A stretch of DNA of 8,522 bases from Caldilineaceae bacterium (GTDB lineage Bacteria > Chloroflexota > Anaerolineae > Caldilineales > Caldilineaceae): assembly GCA_028819675.1 (NCBI GenBank), contig JAPPKT010000310.1, positions 1 through 8,522 on the forward strand, in the 5' to 3' direction. Shown here one piece after another: positions 1 through 6,278 of this stretch (position 1 is its first letter; each line of letters starts with the position of its first letter). Position numbers and translations under genes: made by a program. The notes beneath the pieces were generated by a model. The model was given only the letters and a program-made list of their open reading frames with translations. It was not told where the DNA came from and did not search any database.

Positions 1-505
1 CACCACCCGCTTCCCTCATGCCCCCTTCGGTCCGCCAGTTCCACTGCGGCGGCAGCACGCGGCCCGGCTGGGGTGGATGATTCAACTCTTCGCCCACCTG
101 CCACAGCCAGGTCGCCAGCTTCTGCGCATCGTAGCTGTAGCGCGCCGGAATGTCCCTGCGCTGCTGGGGGAGCCCGGCCAGTTTGCGCAGGGCGATGTCG
201 ACAAAATCCGGGCCGTCCAAGTACTGCTGCGCCTCGGCCAGCATCGCGGCCGTATCGACTTCAAAGTCCACGTCCTGCGGCCGCAGCACCAGACGCGTCT
301 CGTCATAGTAGACTGCGATCGGCTGGCTCATAGCAGCTTCCATGACCGTCTCGATCTCCGCGGGATCCTTCAGATGGCTGAGCTCCAGGCTGGCCAGATG
401 CACGCCCGGCGGGATCGGCGCGGCTGAAGCCTTATAGCGCGTATACAGAGGGAAGATGGAGAGCAAAGCGATGAGGGGAAGGGCGAAGCGCAGGAATCCA
501 GCCAT
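1..505 (-). CDS. N-terminal part of a membrane-anchored, YoaR-like peptidoglycan-binding protein (runs off the left edge)
   Basis: An open frame on the minus strand starts at ATG 503-505 and continues without a stop to the window edge, giving 168 residues of an unfinished protein. Residues about 4-21 are a single hydrophobic segment, suggesting a membrane anchor or uncleaved signal with the rest outside the cytoplasm. The following part (IPPGVHLASLEL, a helix, then IAVYYDETRLVLRPQDVDFEVD at about 72-93) follows the pattern of the PG_binding_4/YoaR-type domain: a PPGV entry, then a short beta strand, then 'L.P..vdF.vD' before an 'A.L.EA' helix. Proteins with this domain usually carry an L,D-transpeptidase (YkuD) or VanW domain further on, which would lie outside the window, so the catalytic type is unknown. 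There is no good Shine-Dalgarno before the ATG. It lies 98 bp downstream of the TPR gene on the same strand. The domain assignment is from pattern recognition only. Confidence 0.6.
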   Translation of the reverse strand, partial: MAGFLRFALPLIALLSIFPLYTRYKASAAPIPPGVHLASLELSHLKDPAEIETVMEAAMSQPIAVYYDETRLVLRPQDVDFEVDTAAMLAEAQQYLDGPDFVDIALRKLAGLPQQRRDIPARYSYDAQKLATWLWQVGEELNHPPQPGRVLPPQWNWRTEGGMREAGG

Positions 506-555
506 TTCAGATGCTCATACTATTGACGACGGCAGAAGCACACGCAAGGCCCGGC

Positions 556-591
556 TTTCACCTGGTATGAAGGGGTTGTGCCAGTGTGAAA
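556..591 (-). terminator. Inverted repeat between the TPR gene and the left-edge gene
   Basis: TTTCAC-CTGG at 556-565 pairs with CCAG-T-GTGAAA at 581-591, a 10-bp stem with one bulged base (585) and a 15-nt loop. It sits 13 bp past the TPR stop codon in the direction of transcription. There is no U-tract after the stem on the minus strand, so it may be a weak terminator, an mRNA 3' stabiliser or an operator for the next gene rather than a classical intrinsic terminator. Confidence 0.3.
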
Positions 592-603
592 GGAAATCTT
601 CCA

Positions 604-1689
604 TCATTCGTCTTGCTTGAGTTCCTGTATTTTTTCTTCAATGGAGGTGATGAGGTCGCTGTCGCCAGCCTCCCGCGCATATTCCAGAGCGGTTTTCAGG
701 TCGGCGAGGGCTTCTTGGGATCGTCCTAAATCGACCTTGGCAAGGCCCCGATTGAAGTAGATGTAAGGGTTTTCAGGTTGCAGACGGACAGCCTGATCGT
801 AGTCGGCCATCGCCTTGCGGAATTGACCTAATGCGTTCCAGGTATGGGCACGGTTGACATAAGCGCCAGCAAAGTAAGGCTGCAGACGCAATGTCTGATC
901 ATAGTCGAAGATCGCCTGCGCGAATTGGCCAAGTTCGGCCCTGGCATAGGCACGTGAGAAGTATACATAACCGTTGTCTGGCTCCAGTTGGACGGCTTGA
1001 TCATAGTCGGCGAAGGCCTCCTGAATCTGACCAAGGTCGAACTTGACGTTGCCCCGGCTGGTGTAGATATGTGCGTTGTCGGGCTCCAGTTGCAAGGCCT
1101 GATCGAAGTCGGCGAAGGCCTCTTCGTGTTCGCCAAGCTGGGATTTGGCTCTACCCCGAGCAACATAAGCATTGACGTCGTCGGATTCCAGTCGCAGGGC
1201 CTGGTCAAAGTCGGCGATCGCTTCCCGATACTGGCCAAGGTTGGATTTCGTCTGGCCCCGGTTGACGTAGATATAAGCAGTGTCGGGCTCCAGTCGAAGG
1301 GCCTGATCATAGTCGGCGAAGGCTCCCTCGTAGTCACCAAGTATGGATTTGGCTCCTCCTCGAGAAACATAAGCGTTGACTCTGTCGGGCTCCAGTCGCA
1401 GAGCGTGATTAAAGTCAGCGATCGCTTCCCGATACTGACCTAGAATCTTCTTGGCAATACCTCGGTTAACGTAAGTGTGGGCGGCATCGGGCTCCAGCCT
1501 CAGAGCCTGATCAAAGTCGGCGATCGCCTCCCGGTATCGACCGCGCTCGAAATTGGCCATACCCCGGTTGTAGTGGCTGTGGGTGTCATAACTCCGCGTC
1601 CAAACGGCGGCGGCGGCAATTGCCGCGATAATTGACACGGCAACCGCTACTTCCCAGAGCCATTGCTTGGGCGCGTGCGTCGCTGTCAT
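604..1689 (-). CDS. Membrane-anchored tetratricopeptide repeat (TPR) protein, nine repeats
   Basis: The protein has 361 residues. An N-terminal stretch (about 10-30, Ala/Val/Ile-rich and ending in a Trp) is a single membrane-spanning anchor. From about 39 to 344 come nine back-to-back 34-residue TPR units of the form Y-x-x-R-G-x-A-x-x-x-L-G-x-(Y)-x-E-A-(I/F)-A-D-(F/Y)-D-Q-A-L-x-L-E-P-D, ending in a charged helical tail (345-361). TPR arrays act as protein-binding scaffolds; no catalytic domain is present, so the partner is unknown. Repeats 2-3 and 4-5 look like copies of a 68-residue double unit, and the last two repeats are the most diverged. The start at 1687-1689 is supported by GGGGAGGA at 1695-1702, five bases upstream. 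The gene is visibly less GC-rich than guaA and the amidohydrolase. It follows guaA, but a likely terminator lies between them, so it probably has its own promoter. The family assignment is very secure; the function is unassigned. Confidence 0.95.
   Translation of the reverse strand: MTATHAPKQWLWEVAVAVSIIAAIAAAAVWTRSYDTHSHYNRGMANFERGRYREAIADFDQALRLEPDAAHTYVNRGIAKKILGQYREAIADFNHALRLEPDRVNAYVSRGGAKSILGDYEGAFADYDQALRLEPDTAYIYVNRGQTKSNLGQYREAIADFDQALRLESDDVNAYVARGRAKSQLGEHEEAFADFDQALQLEPDNAHIYTSRGNVKFDLGQIQEAFADYDQAVQLEPDNGYVYFSRAYARAELGQFAQAIFDYDQTLRLQPYFAGAYVNRAHTWNALGQFRKAMADYDQAVRLQPENPYIYFNRGLAKVDLGRSQEALADLKTALEYAREAGDSDLITSIEEKIQELKQDE
1066..1473 (-). repeat. Tandem 204-bp double-TPR repeat inside the TPR gene
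   Basis: The DNA coding for TPR repeats 2-3 (1270-1473) and 4-5 (1066-1269) is recognisably duplicated with a 204-bp period. Long near-identical stretches recur, for example the segment around 1193-1237 and its counterpart around 1397-1441 (both contain the run TCGCTTCCCGATACTG). Alternating units carry either LGQYREAIADF or an AFAD core. This points to recent unequal recombination or duplication of a two-TPR unit on top of the older 102-bp repeat. Confidence 0.6.
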
Positions 1690-1785
1690 CGCTGTCCTCC
1701 CCGCTGGATGAAAGTCGTCTGCTCGGCATTGGTCGGTCTGCCGGCGCTGGTAGCCTGACGCCTCTATACGTTCATCCAGAAAAGC

Positions 1786-1805
1786 GGCCGCGCTGCTTCG
1801 CGGCC
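1786..1805 (-). terminator. Probable intrinsic terminator of guaA
   Basis: GGCCGCG (1786-1792) and CGCGGCC (1799-1805) form a perfect 7-bp all-GC stem with a 6-nt loop. Read on the minus strand, the stem is followed by GCTTTTC, a short U-tract, and it lies about 38 bp past the guaA stop codon. Position, stem strength and U-run all fit a rho-independent terminator that separates guaA from the TPR gene. Confidence 0.6.
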
Positions 1806-1843
1806 AACCCCATCATAAGCTTCCAACCACTGACCCGTGCAGA

Positions 1844-3442
1844 TCATTCCCACTCGATCGTGGCCGGGGGCTTGCTCGAAACATCATAAACGACCCGGTT
1901 GACGCCGTCTACCTCATTGACGATGCCGCTGCTGACCCGCGCCAGCAGGTCGTAGGGCAACTGCGCCCAGTCCGCTGTCATGAAGTCGTCGGTCGTGACC
2001 GCACGCAGGGCGATCACGTTGGCATAGGTGCGCCCGTCGCCCATCACGCCGACCGTTTGCACAGGCAGCAGCACGGCGAAGACCTGGCTCGTCTGGCGGT
2101 AGAGGCCCGCGGCCCGCAGTTCCTGGAGGAAGATGCGGTCGGCTTGGCGCAGCATCTCCAGGCGCTCCCACGTTACCTCACCCAGGATACGGATGCCCAG
2201 CCCCGGCCCCGGAAACGGGTGGCGCCAGACGATCTCCTCGGGCAGGCCCAGCTCCTCGCCGATGCGGCGCACCTCATCCTTGAACAGCATTCGCAGCGGT
2301 TCGATCAGCTCGAAGGTCATATCCTCCGGCAGGCCGCCCACATTGTGGTGCGTCTTGATCGTGCGTGCGTTCGCGGAATCCTCATTGCTGGCCGACTCGA
2401 TCACGTCGGGGTAGAGCGTGCCCTGCGCCAGAAACACCTTGGGCGAGGATTGAGCGGAGTCATCTCTCTCCTCACCCCTCTTTATGCTCTCCTGCAACAA
2501 CCGTTCGGTCTCCTCCTCAAAGACGCGCACGAAGCGTGCGCCGATCCGCTTGCGCTTTTCCTCCGGCTCGGTCACGCCCGCCAGATCGTCCAGGAATGCC
2601 TCCTTGGCGTCCACGGCGACCAGCCGCATGCCCTGGTGCCGCTCGAAGGTGTCCACCACCTGCTCGGCTTCGCCCGCGCGCAAGAGGCCGTGATCGACAA
2701 AGATGCAGGTCAGCCGCTCCCCGACGGCGCGGTGGACAAGCGTGGCCGCCACTGCGCTGTCCACGCCGCCGCTGAGTCCGCAGATCACGCGACCATCCGG
2801 CCCAACCTGCGTCCGGATCCCGGCGACGCTCTCCTCGATGAATTGGCCCGACGTCCAGTCACCCGTGCAGCCGCAGATCCGGAGGACGAAGTTCTGCAGC
2901 AGCGCAAAACCGTTCGGTGTATGCACAACCTCCGGGTGAAACTGGAGTCCGTAGAGCGAGCGGGCTTCGTCGGCGATGGCCGCGCACGGTGAATTCCCGC
3001 TGCGCGCTACCGTTTCAAAACCGGCCGGCAGCCGCTCCACACGGTCGCCGTGGCTCATCCATACCTGCTGGTGCCGCGGCTGTCCGCCAAAGAAACGGGT
3101 CTCTCCCGTCACCTCGATCTCGGCCGGGCCGTACTCGCGCTTGGCGCTCGGCGCTACGTGGCCGCCCAGCGCATGGGCCAGCAACTGCAGCCCGTAGCAG
3201 ATGCCCAGCACCGGCACGCTGCTCTCCAGCACAATGTCCGGCAGCGCGGGCGCGCCGGCTTCATAGACGCTGGCCGGACCGCCCGAAAGGATGATGCCCT
3301 TCAGGTTGACCTGCGGCAGGCGCTCTGCCGCCCGGTCCCACGAGATCATCTCAGCGTAGACATTGGCCTCCCGCACGCGGCGGCAGATCAACTGGCTGTA
3401 TTGGCTGCCGTAGTCGAGCACGGCGATGGTGTCATGTTGCAT
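1844..3442 (-). CDS. guaA: GMP synthase (glutamine-hydrolysing)
   Basis: GuaA converts XMP, ATP and glutamine to GMP in the last step of guanine nucleotide synthesis in the cytoplasm. All three domains of the 532-residue protein are visible. The class I glutamine amidotransferase has the nucleophile Cys82 in GICYGLQ and the His169/Glu171 pair in LQFHPEV. The ATP pyrophosphatase has the PP-loop SGGVDS at 224-229, plus [13 protein letters not shown] and [10 protein letters not shown]. The C-terminal XMP-binding/dimerisation domain carries [14 protein letters not shown] and ends in KPPATIEWE, the typical GuaA C-terminus. Length is close to the usual ~510-525. A charged insertion at about 314-332 just before FLAQGT makes it slightly longer than the E. 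coli enzyme. The ATG at 3440-3442 gives the expected N-terminus ([14 protein letters not shown]), but no Shine-Dalgarno precedes it, so the mRNA may be leaderless or have a very short leader. It is transcribed divergently from the SDR gene. Confidence 0.98.
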   Translation of the reverse strand: MQHDTIAVLDYGSQYSQLICRRVREANVYAEMISWDRAAERLPQVNLKGIILSGGPASVYEAGAPALPDIVLESSVPVLGICYGLQLLAHALGGHVAPSAKREYGPAEIEVTGETRFFGGQPRHQQVWMSHGDRVERLPAGFETVARSGNSPCAAIADEARSLYGLQFHPEVVHTPNGFALLQNFVLRICGCTGDWTSGQFIEESVAGIRTQVGPDGRVICGLSGGVDSAVAATLVHRAVGERLTCIFVDHGLLRAGEAEQVVDTFERHQGMRLVAVDAKEAFLDDLAGVTEPEEKRKRIGARFVRVFEEETERLLQESIKRGEERDDSAQSSPKVFLAQGTLYPDVIESASNEDSANARTIKTHHNVGGLPEDMTFELIEPLRMLFKDEVRRIGEELGLPEEIVWRHPFPGPGLGIRILGEVTWERLEMLRQADRIFLQELRAAGLYRQTSQVFAVLLPVQTVGVMGDGRTYANVIALRAVTTDDFMTADWAQLPYDLLARVSSGIVNEVDGVNRVVYDVSSKPPATIEWE

Positions 3443-3707
3443 GGTTAATGCATTGTATTATGGATAATGAAAAGAGAACTGTTCACGCCTATCTTACCCA
3501 CCCGCCACCACCTCAGCCAAATGACCTCCGAGATTGGCATGTTTCATGCGGTTCGCCGCTTCAGCACTCTTGGAATCGTACAATGGCCTGTCGCCATCAC
3601 ACAGAGTCTCATAAATCCCCACGCAATATAGAATTGAGCTTGCCGTATGAGCGCTCTTGCGCCACCATGGTTAACGCATACACAACGGGCTATCGAAAGG
3701 AGCTCCC
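3443..3707. other. Divergent intergenic region between guaA and the SDR gene
   Basis: This 265-bp stretch is more AT-rich than the flanking genes and separates divergently transcribed genes, so it should hold promoters for both. Besides the palindrome near guaA, I see GAGCGCTC (a perfect 8-bp palindrome near 3649) and the SDR ribosome binding site AAAGGAG (3696-3702). No convincing -35/-10 pair was found for the SDR gene. An 87-codon plus-strand frame crosses it but has no protein-like features. Confidence 0.5.
3452..3481 (-). promoter_or_regulatory. Possible guaA promoter with an overlapping 12-bp palindrome
   Basis: On the minus strand just upstream of the guaA ATG there are two -10-like hexamers, CATAAT (3457-3462) and TACAAT (3452-3457), in an AT-rich patch; a weak -35-like GTGAAC lies about 18 bp before the first. 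ATTAT-GG-ATAAT (3457-3468) is an inverted repeat that overlaps them and could be an operator. A start site 6-8 bp after TACAAT would give an essentially leaderless guaA mRNA, which would agree with the missing Shine-Dalgarno. This is inference from short motifs. Confidence 0.3.
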
Positions 3708-4505
3708 ATGAAACTCGCAAACAAAGTCGCGCTGGTCACTGGCGGAGCACGCGGTCTGGGCCGCGCCTATGTCCTGCATCTGGCCAAGTTGGGCGCAGAT
3801 GTGGTGATCAACGACGTGGACCTGAACGCGGCCCAGGAGTATGACGAGGAACTCACGGCCGAATCGGTGGCCGCGGAGGTGGAGGCGCTGGGCCGGCGCG
3901 GCCTGGGCATCGAGGCCGACGTGACCGACAAGGCCGCGGTGGAGGCGATGATGCAGGAGATTATCGAGGCATTCGGGCAGATCGATATCCTCGTGAACAA
4001 CGCCGGCGGTATGCTCCATGCGCCACCCAACAATAGTGCGGCCACGGCGCCGCCCGACCACTACCAGTACATCATGGACATCAACCTGACCGGCACGATC
4101 TTCTGCTGCCAGGCCGCTGCACCCTACATGCAGGCCGCTCGCAGCGGCAGAATCGTCAACACGGCGTCCCAGGCCGGCATCTGGAGCGGCCGCATCGGCG
4201 GCGGTATGGCCTACAAGGTCGCCAAGGCCGGCGTGATCCATTACACGCGCGTCCTCGCCGCGGAACTGGGGCCGCACAATATCCATGTCAACTGTATCGC
4301 GCCTGGATTTACACTTTCCTCGCGGGCCGTGGCCGGCGGACGCAACACACCGGAGGTGCGCGACCGGCTGCTTAAGGATATCCCTCTTGGCCGCCTGGGC
4401 GTGCCGGAAGACTGCGCCAAAGTTGTCGAATTCCTGGTCACCGACCTCTCCGACTACGTCACCGGACAGTGTATTCCCGTCTGCGGCGGCTACGTCGCTT
4501 TCTGA
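3708..4505 (+). CDS. Short-chain dehydrogenase/reductase (classical SDR)
   Basis: This is a 265-residue NAD(P)-dependent oxidoreductase of the classical SDR family, probably a cytoplasmic tetramer, interconverting an alcohol and a ketone. The Rossmann motif TGGARGLG is at 11-18. Asp36 at the end of beta-2 (VVINDVD) suggests NAD(H) rather than NADP(H). NNAG is at 97-100 and the structural Asn126 is in DINLTG. The catalytic Ser154 (NTASQAG) and Tyr169-x-x-x-Lys173 (AYKVAKAG) complete the tetrad. IHVNCIAPGF and the C-terminal VTGQCIPVCGGY are the usual substrate-loop and dimer segments. The stretch after beta-2 (about 37-60) is somewhat longer than in FabG. The start is fixed by AAAGGAG (3696-3702) five bases before the ATG. 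It is the first gene of a plus-strand run and is followed by a hydrolase, so a role in catabolism of the hydrolase's product or substrate is plausible. The substrate is unknown; an automatic FabG label would be unsafe. Confidence 0.95.
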   Translation: MKLANKVALVTGGARGLGRAYVLHLAKLGADVVINDVDLNAAQEYDEELTAESVAAEVEALGRRGLGIEADVTDKAAVEAMMQEIIEAFGQIDILVNNAGGMLHAPPNNSAATAPPDHYQYIMDINLTGTIFCCQAAAPYMQAARSGRIVNTASQAGIWSGRIGGGMAYKVAKAGVIHYTRVLAAELGPHNIHVNCIAPGFTLSSRAVAGGRNTPEVRDRLLKDIPLGRLGVPEDCAKVVEFLVTDLSDYVTGQCIPVCGGYVAF

Positions 4506-4539
4506 GCCGCAGCGGGAATGCCCCAACTTCGCGCGCCAC

Positions 4540-4568
4540 TTGACAATGTCCGGGAAAGGGGATTAGAT
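4540..4568 (+). promoter_or_regulatory. Possible promoter for the amidohydrolase gene
   Basis: A perfect TTGACA (4540-4545) is followed after 17 bp by TTAGAT (4563-4568), a poor -10 match (3 of 6). It lies between the SDR stop and the amidohydrolase start, so it could give the hydrolase separate transcription with a leader of about 100 nt. The weak -10 keeps the confidence low. Confidence 0.3.
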
Positions 4569-4571
4569 GGG

Positions 4572-4608
4572 GCTGGCGGCGACCCCTGTTGCCAGTCGCC
4601 AGCACAGG
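4572..4608 (+). other. Hairpin-forming leader upstream of the amidohydrolase gene
   Basis: GCTGGCGGCGAC (4572-4583) can pair with GTCGCCAGC (4595-4603) with a three-base bulge. An overlapping alternative pairs CCTGT (4585-4589) with ACAGG (4604-4608). The two folds cannot form together. They lie about 70-105 bases before the start codon in the 171-bp gap after the SDR gene. This may be a processing site or a simple regulatory leader; I recognise no known riboswitch. Confidence 0.25.
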
Positions 4609-4665
4609 TTTCGGCCGCGAACTGCCGGCCACCGATGCTGCTACCCACCGGGAAAAAAAATGCGA

Positions 4666-4673
4666 AAGGTGAG
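4666..4673 (+). promoter_or_regulatory. Ribosome binding site that fixes the amidohydrolase start
   Basis: AAGGTGAG, a good match to the anti-Shine-Dalgarno, lies directly before the ATG at 4677. It argues for this start over the in-frame ATG at 4518, which would add 53 residues with no homology-like pattern. Confidence 0.7.
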
Positions 4674-4676
4674 ACT

Positions 4677-5906
4677 ATGCGATTCGATCTTCTGATCAAG
4701 GGCGGCGAAGTGGTTGACCCCGGCGGCGGGAAGAGCGGCCGCCTGGACGTGGCGATCAAGCGCAACCGCATTGCTGCGGTCGAGGCGGACATTCCGGCCG
4801 AGACGGCTTTTCGCGTCGTGGACGCCGGCGGCCAGTACGTAACGCCCGGGCTTGTCGATCTGCATACGCACGTCAACTACGGCTGCGGCTTCTACGGCAT
4901 CCGCCCCGACCCGATCGCGGCCCGCAGCGGGGTGACGACCTGGCTCGACGTGGGCTCGTCCGGCGGATACAACTTCACCGGCTTCCGGCAGTTCATAATC
5001 GAGAACTCCCACGCGCGCATCTATGCCCTGCTCAACATTTCGTCGATCGGGCTGACCGCGCAGACGTGGGAACTGGCCAACCCCGGCTACTGCGACGTCG
5101 ATCTCTGCTGCCAGATCATCGACCTGAACCGGGACGTGCTGCTGGGCGTCAAGGCGCGAATCGACCAGCTCACCACCAGCGGTCAGGGCCTCGCTCCCCT
5201 GCACAAAGCCCGTGAAGCGGCGGACCGCTGCGAGCTGCCGCTGATGACCCATATCGGCATGGGGCCGCCGGGGATCGACGGTGTGATGGATCTGATGCGG
5301 CCCGGCGATATCCTCACCCACTGCTTCACCGGCGGCACAATGCGCATTGTCGAGGATTCAGGCGACCTGCGCGAGACGGTCAAGCGCGCCTGGGATGCCG
5401 GCCTGGTGCTGGATATCGGTCACGGTGCGGGGTCGTTCTCATTCAAGACCGCGGAGGCGCTAATGGCGCAGGGCTACCGGCCGGACGTCATCTCTTCCGA
5501 CATCCACCAGATGAGCGTCAGCGGCCCGATGTTCGACATGCCCACCTGCCTGAGCAAATTCATGACGCTGGGCATGAGTTTTTCCGAAGTGGTCCACGCC
5601 GCCACCGAACGGCCTGCGGCCGTGTTGGGGCTGGAGAAGGAGATCGGCACGCTGCGGCCCGGCGCGCTGGCCGACGTGGCGCTGTTCGAAATCGTCGAGG
5701 GCGACTTCATGTTCTACGATGTCTTCATGAACCCGCGTCCCGGAAAGCAGCTGGTCCGCAACACGCTGACGATCATCAATGGCCGCGAGATGGCCCACCA
5801 GTCCGACGATCCGCTCATGCCCTGGATCGAGCTTTCCGAAGGCCAGCAGGCGTTGATCGCCGAGGGTCATACGCCGTCGGTGATGGCCGCCGGTTGCAGG
5901 CACTGA
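4677..5906 (+). CDS. COG3964-type metal-dependent amidohydrolase
   Basis: The protein has 409 residues and is a member of the amidohydrolase superfamily (beta/alpha-barrel with a small beta-sandwich formed by both ends). A complete binuclear metal site is visible: His63 and His65 (DLHTHV), Lys159 as the likely carbamylated bridging lysine (GVKARI), His192 (MTHIG), His215 (LTHCFTG) and the catalytic Asp275 (SSDIHQ). The segments SGVTTWLDVGSSG, NFTGF and LLNISSIGL follow the pattern of the COG3964 group, whose characterised members (for example Atu3266) hydrolyse acetyl esters or N-acyl compounds such as acetyl-(R)-mandelate; others are annotated dihydroorotase-like. GTLRPGALADVALFE is the typical C-terminal sandwich segment. 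No signal peptide, so cytoplasmic. The start is chosen from the AAGGTGAG site; the upstream in-frame ATG is rejected. It follows the SDR gene after 171 bp and precedes the MNT gene by 11 bp. The substrate cannot be given; an automatic dihydroorotase label would be wrong in this subgroup. Confidence 0.93.
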   Translation: MRFDLLIKGGEVVDPGGGKSGRLDVAIKRNRIAAVEADIPAETAFRVVDAGGQYVTPGLVDLHTHVNYGCGFYGIRPDPIAARSGVTTWLDVGSSGGYNFTGFRQFIIENSHARIYALLNISSIGLTAQTWELANPGYCDVDLCCQIIDLNRDVLLGVKARIDQLTTSGQGLAPLHKAREAADRCELPLMTHIGMGPPGIDGVMDLMRPGDILTHCFTGGTMRIVEDSGDLRETVKRAWDAGLVLDIGHGAGSFSFKTAEALMAQGYRPDVISSDIHQMSVSGPMFDMPTCLSKFMTLGMSFSEVVHAATERPAAVLGLEKEIGTLRPGALADVALFEIVEGDFMFYDVFMNPRPGKQLVRNTLTIINGREMAHQSDDPLMPWIELSEGQQALIAEGHTPSVMAAGCRH

Positions 5907-5917
5907 TTTGGCCTGAA

Positions 5918-6229
5918 ATGAACGCCCACATCCATATTTCACGATCACAGATTGACAGGTTCTGTCGTCGCTGGCAGGTCTCTGAGCTGGCTCTCTTTGG
6001 CTCCATTGTGCGTGAGGACTTCGGCCCCGACAGCGATGTGGACGTGCTGGTCCAATTTCAGCCGCAGGCACGACACACGCTCCTCGATATGGCGCGCATG
6101 GAGGCAGAATTGCGTCAGATATTCGGTCGAGACGTGGACCTTGTGGAGCGTTCAGCGATCGAACAGAGTCGAAACCATTTCCGTCGCAAGGCGATTTTGC
6201 AATCGACGGAGTCAATCCATGCCGCGTGA
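5918..6229 (+). CDS. MNT-type minimal nucleotidyltransferase (antitoxin-like)
   Basis: This is a 103-residue protein with the minimal nucleotidyltransferase fold. GS at 28-29 (LFGSIVREDF) is followed by the metal-binding Asp40 and Asp42 (PDSDVDVLVQF), with a third acidic position at Asp74 (RDVDLVE). Proteins of this size and pattern are the antitoxin halves of MNT-HEPN pairs, where MntA-like proteins transfer AMP to a tyrosine of the HEPN RNase HepT. All catalytic residues appear intact. The ATG at 5918 is preferred; an upstream in-frame TTG (5894) would overlap the amidohydrolase. No strong Shine-Dalgarno is present, so translation may be coupled to the gene 11 bp upstream. The HEPN partner expected immediately downstream is present only as a 16-codon remnant. 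The gene is therefore an orphan: it may be decaying, act in trans on another HEPN protein, or serve as an anti-addiction gene. The family is secure; the role is not. Confidence 0.88.
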   Translation: MNAHIHISRSQIDRFCRRWQVSELALFGSIVREDFGPDSDVDVLVQFQPQARHTLLDMARMEAELRQIFGRDVDLVERSAIEQSRNHFRRKAILQSTESIHAA

Positions 6230-6269
6230 CGATGAGCAGTCGCGCATCTTCAATCCGCTACCAATTTGA
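6219..6269 (+). pseudogene. Remnant of a HEPN toxin gene (16 codons)
   Basis: An ATG overlaps the end of the MNT gene by 11 bases (ATGCCGCGTGA) and opens a frame coding MPRDDEQ, the usual N-terminus of HEPN/DUF86-type partners, then SRIFNPLPI and a TGA at 6267-6269. Full HEPN proteins run to roughly 110-120 residues with an RX4HXY motif; here nothing of it is left. The short tail may be the last codons of the lost gene after an internal deletion, or unrelated sequence. The TGA sits inside the ribosome binding site of the next gene. Assignment rests on position, overlap register and the first seven residues only. Confidence 0.5.
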
Positions 6270-6278
6270 GGAGAAAAA

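Noticed and set aside
1066..1570. CRISPR-like regular repeats
   Set aside because: The 102-bp period is the coding period of 34-residue TPR units within one open frame, with no short palindromic repeats or unique spacers.
2057..2992. 311-codon plus-strand frame antisense to guaA
   Set aside because: It lies wholly within guaA, which is certain; the frame is a by-product of GC-rich codon use in the real gene.
3448..3711. 87-codon plus-strand frame in the guaA-SDR gap whose stop overlaps the SDR ATG
   Set aside because: The ATGA overlap looks tempting, but the peptide is rich in His, Pro and Cys without any fold-like pattern, no Shine-Dalgarno precedes it, and the region must hold divergent promoters.
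3690..4526. 278-codon minus-strand frame antisense to the SDR gene
   Set aside because: His/Asp/Val-rich shadow of the SDR coding frame with no recognisable domain.
4518..4676. In-frame 53-residue N-terminal extension of the amidohydrolase
   Set aside because: It lacks any family pattern, has no ribosome binding site at its ATG, and the strong AAGGTGAG site supports the ATG at 4677, where the protein begins with the expected beta strand (MRFDLLIKGG).
5894..5917. TTG start eight codons upstream for the MNT gene
   Set aside because: It overlaps the amidohydrolase stop, has no ribosome binding site, and the added residues precede the usual N-terminal helix of the family; the ATG at 5918 is simpler.
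5460..6215. 251-codon minus-strand frame antisense to the end of the amidohydrolase and the MNT gene
   Set aside because: Shadow frame: both overlapped plus-strand genes have complete catalytic motifs.
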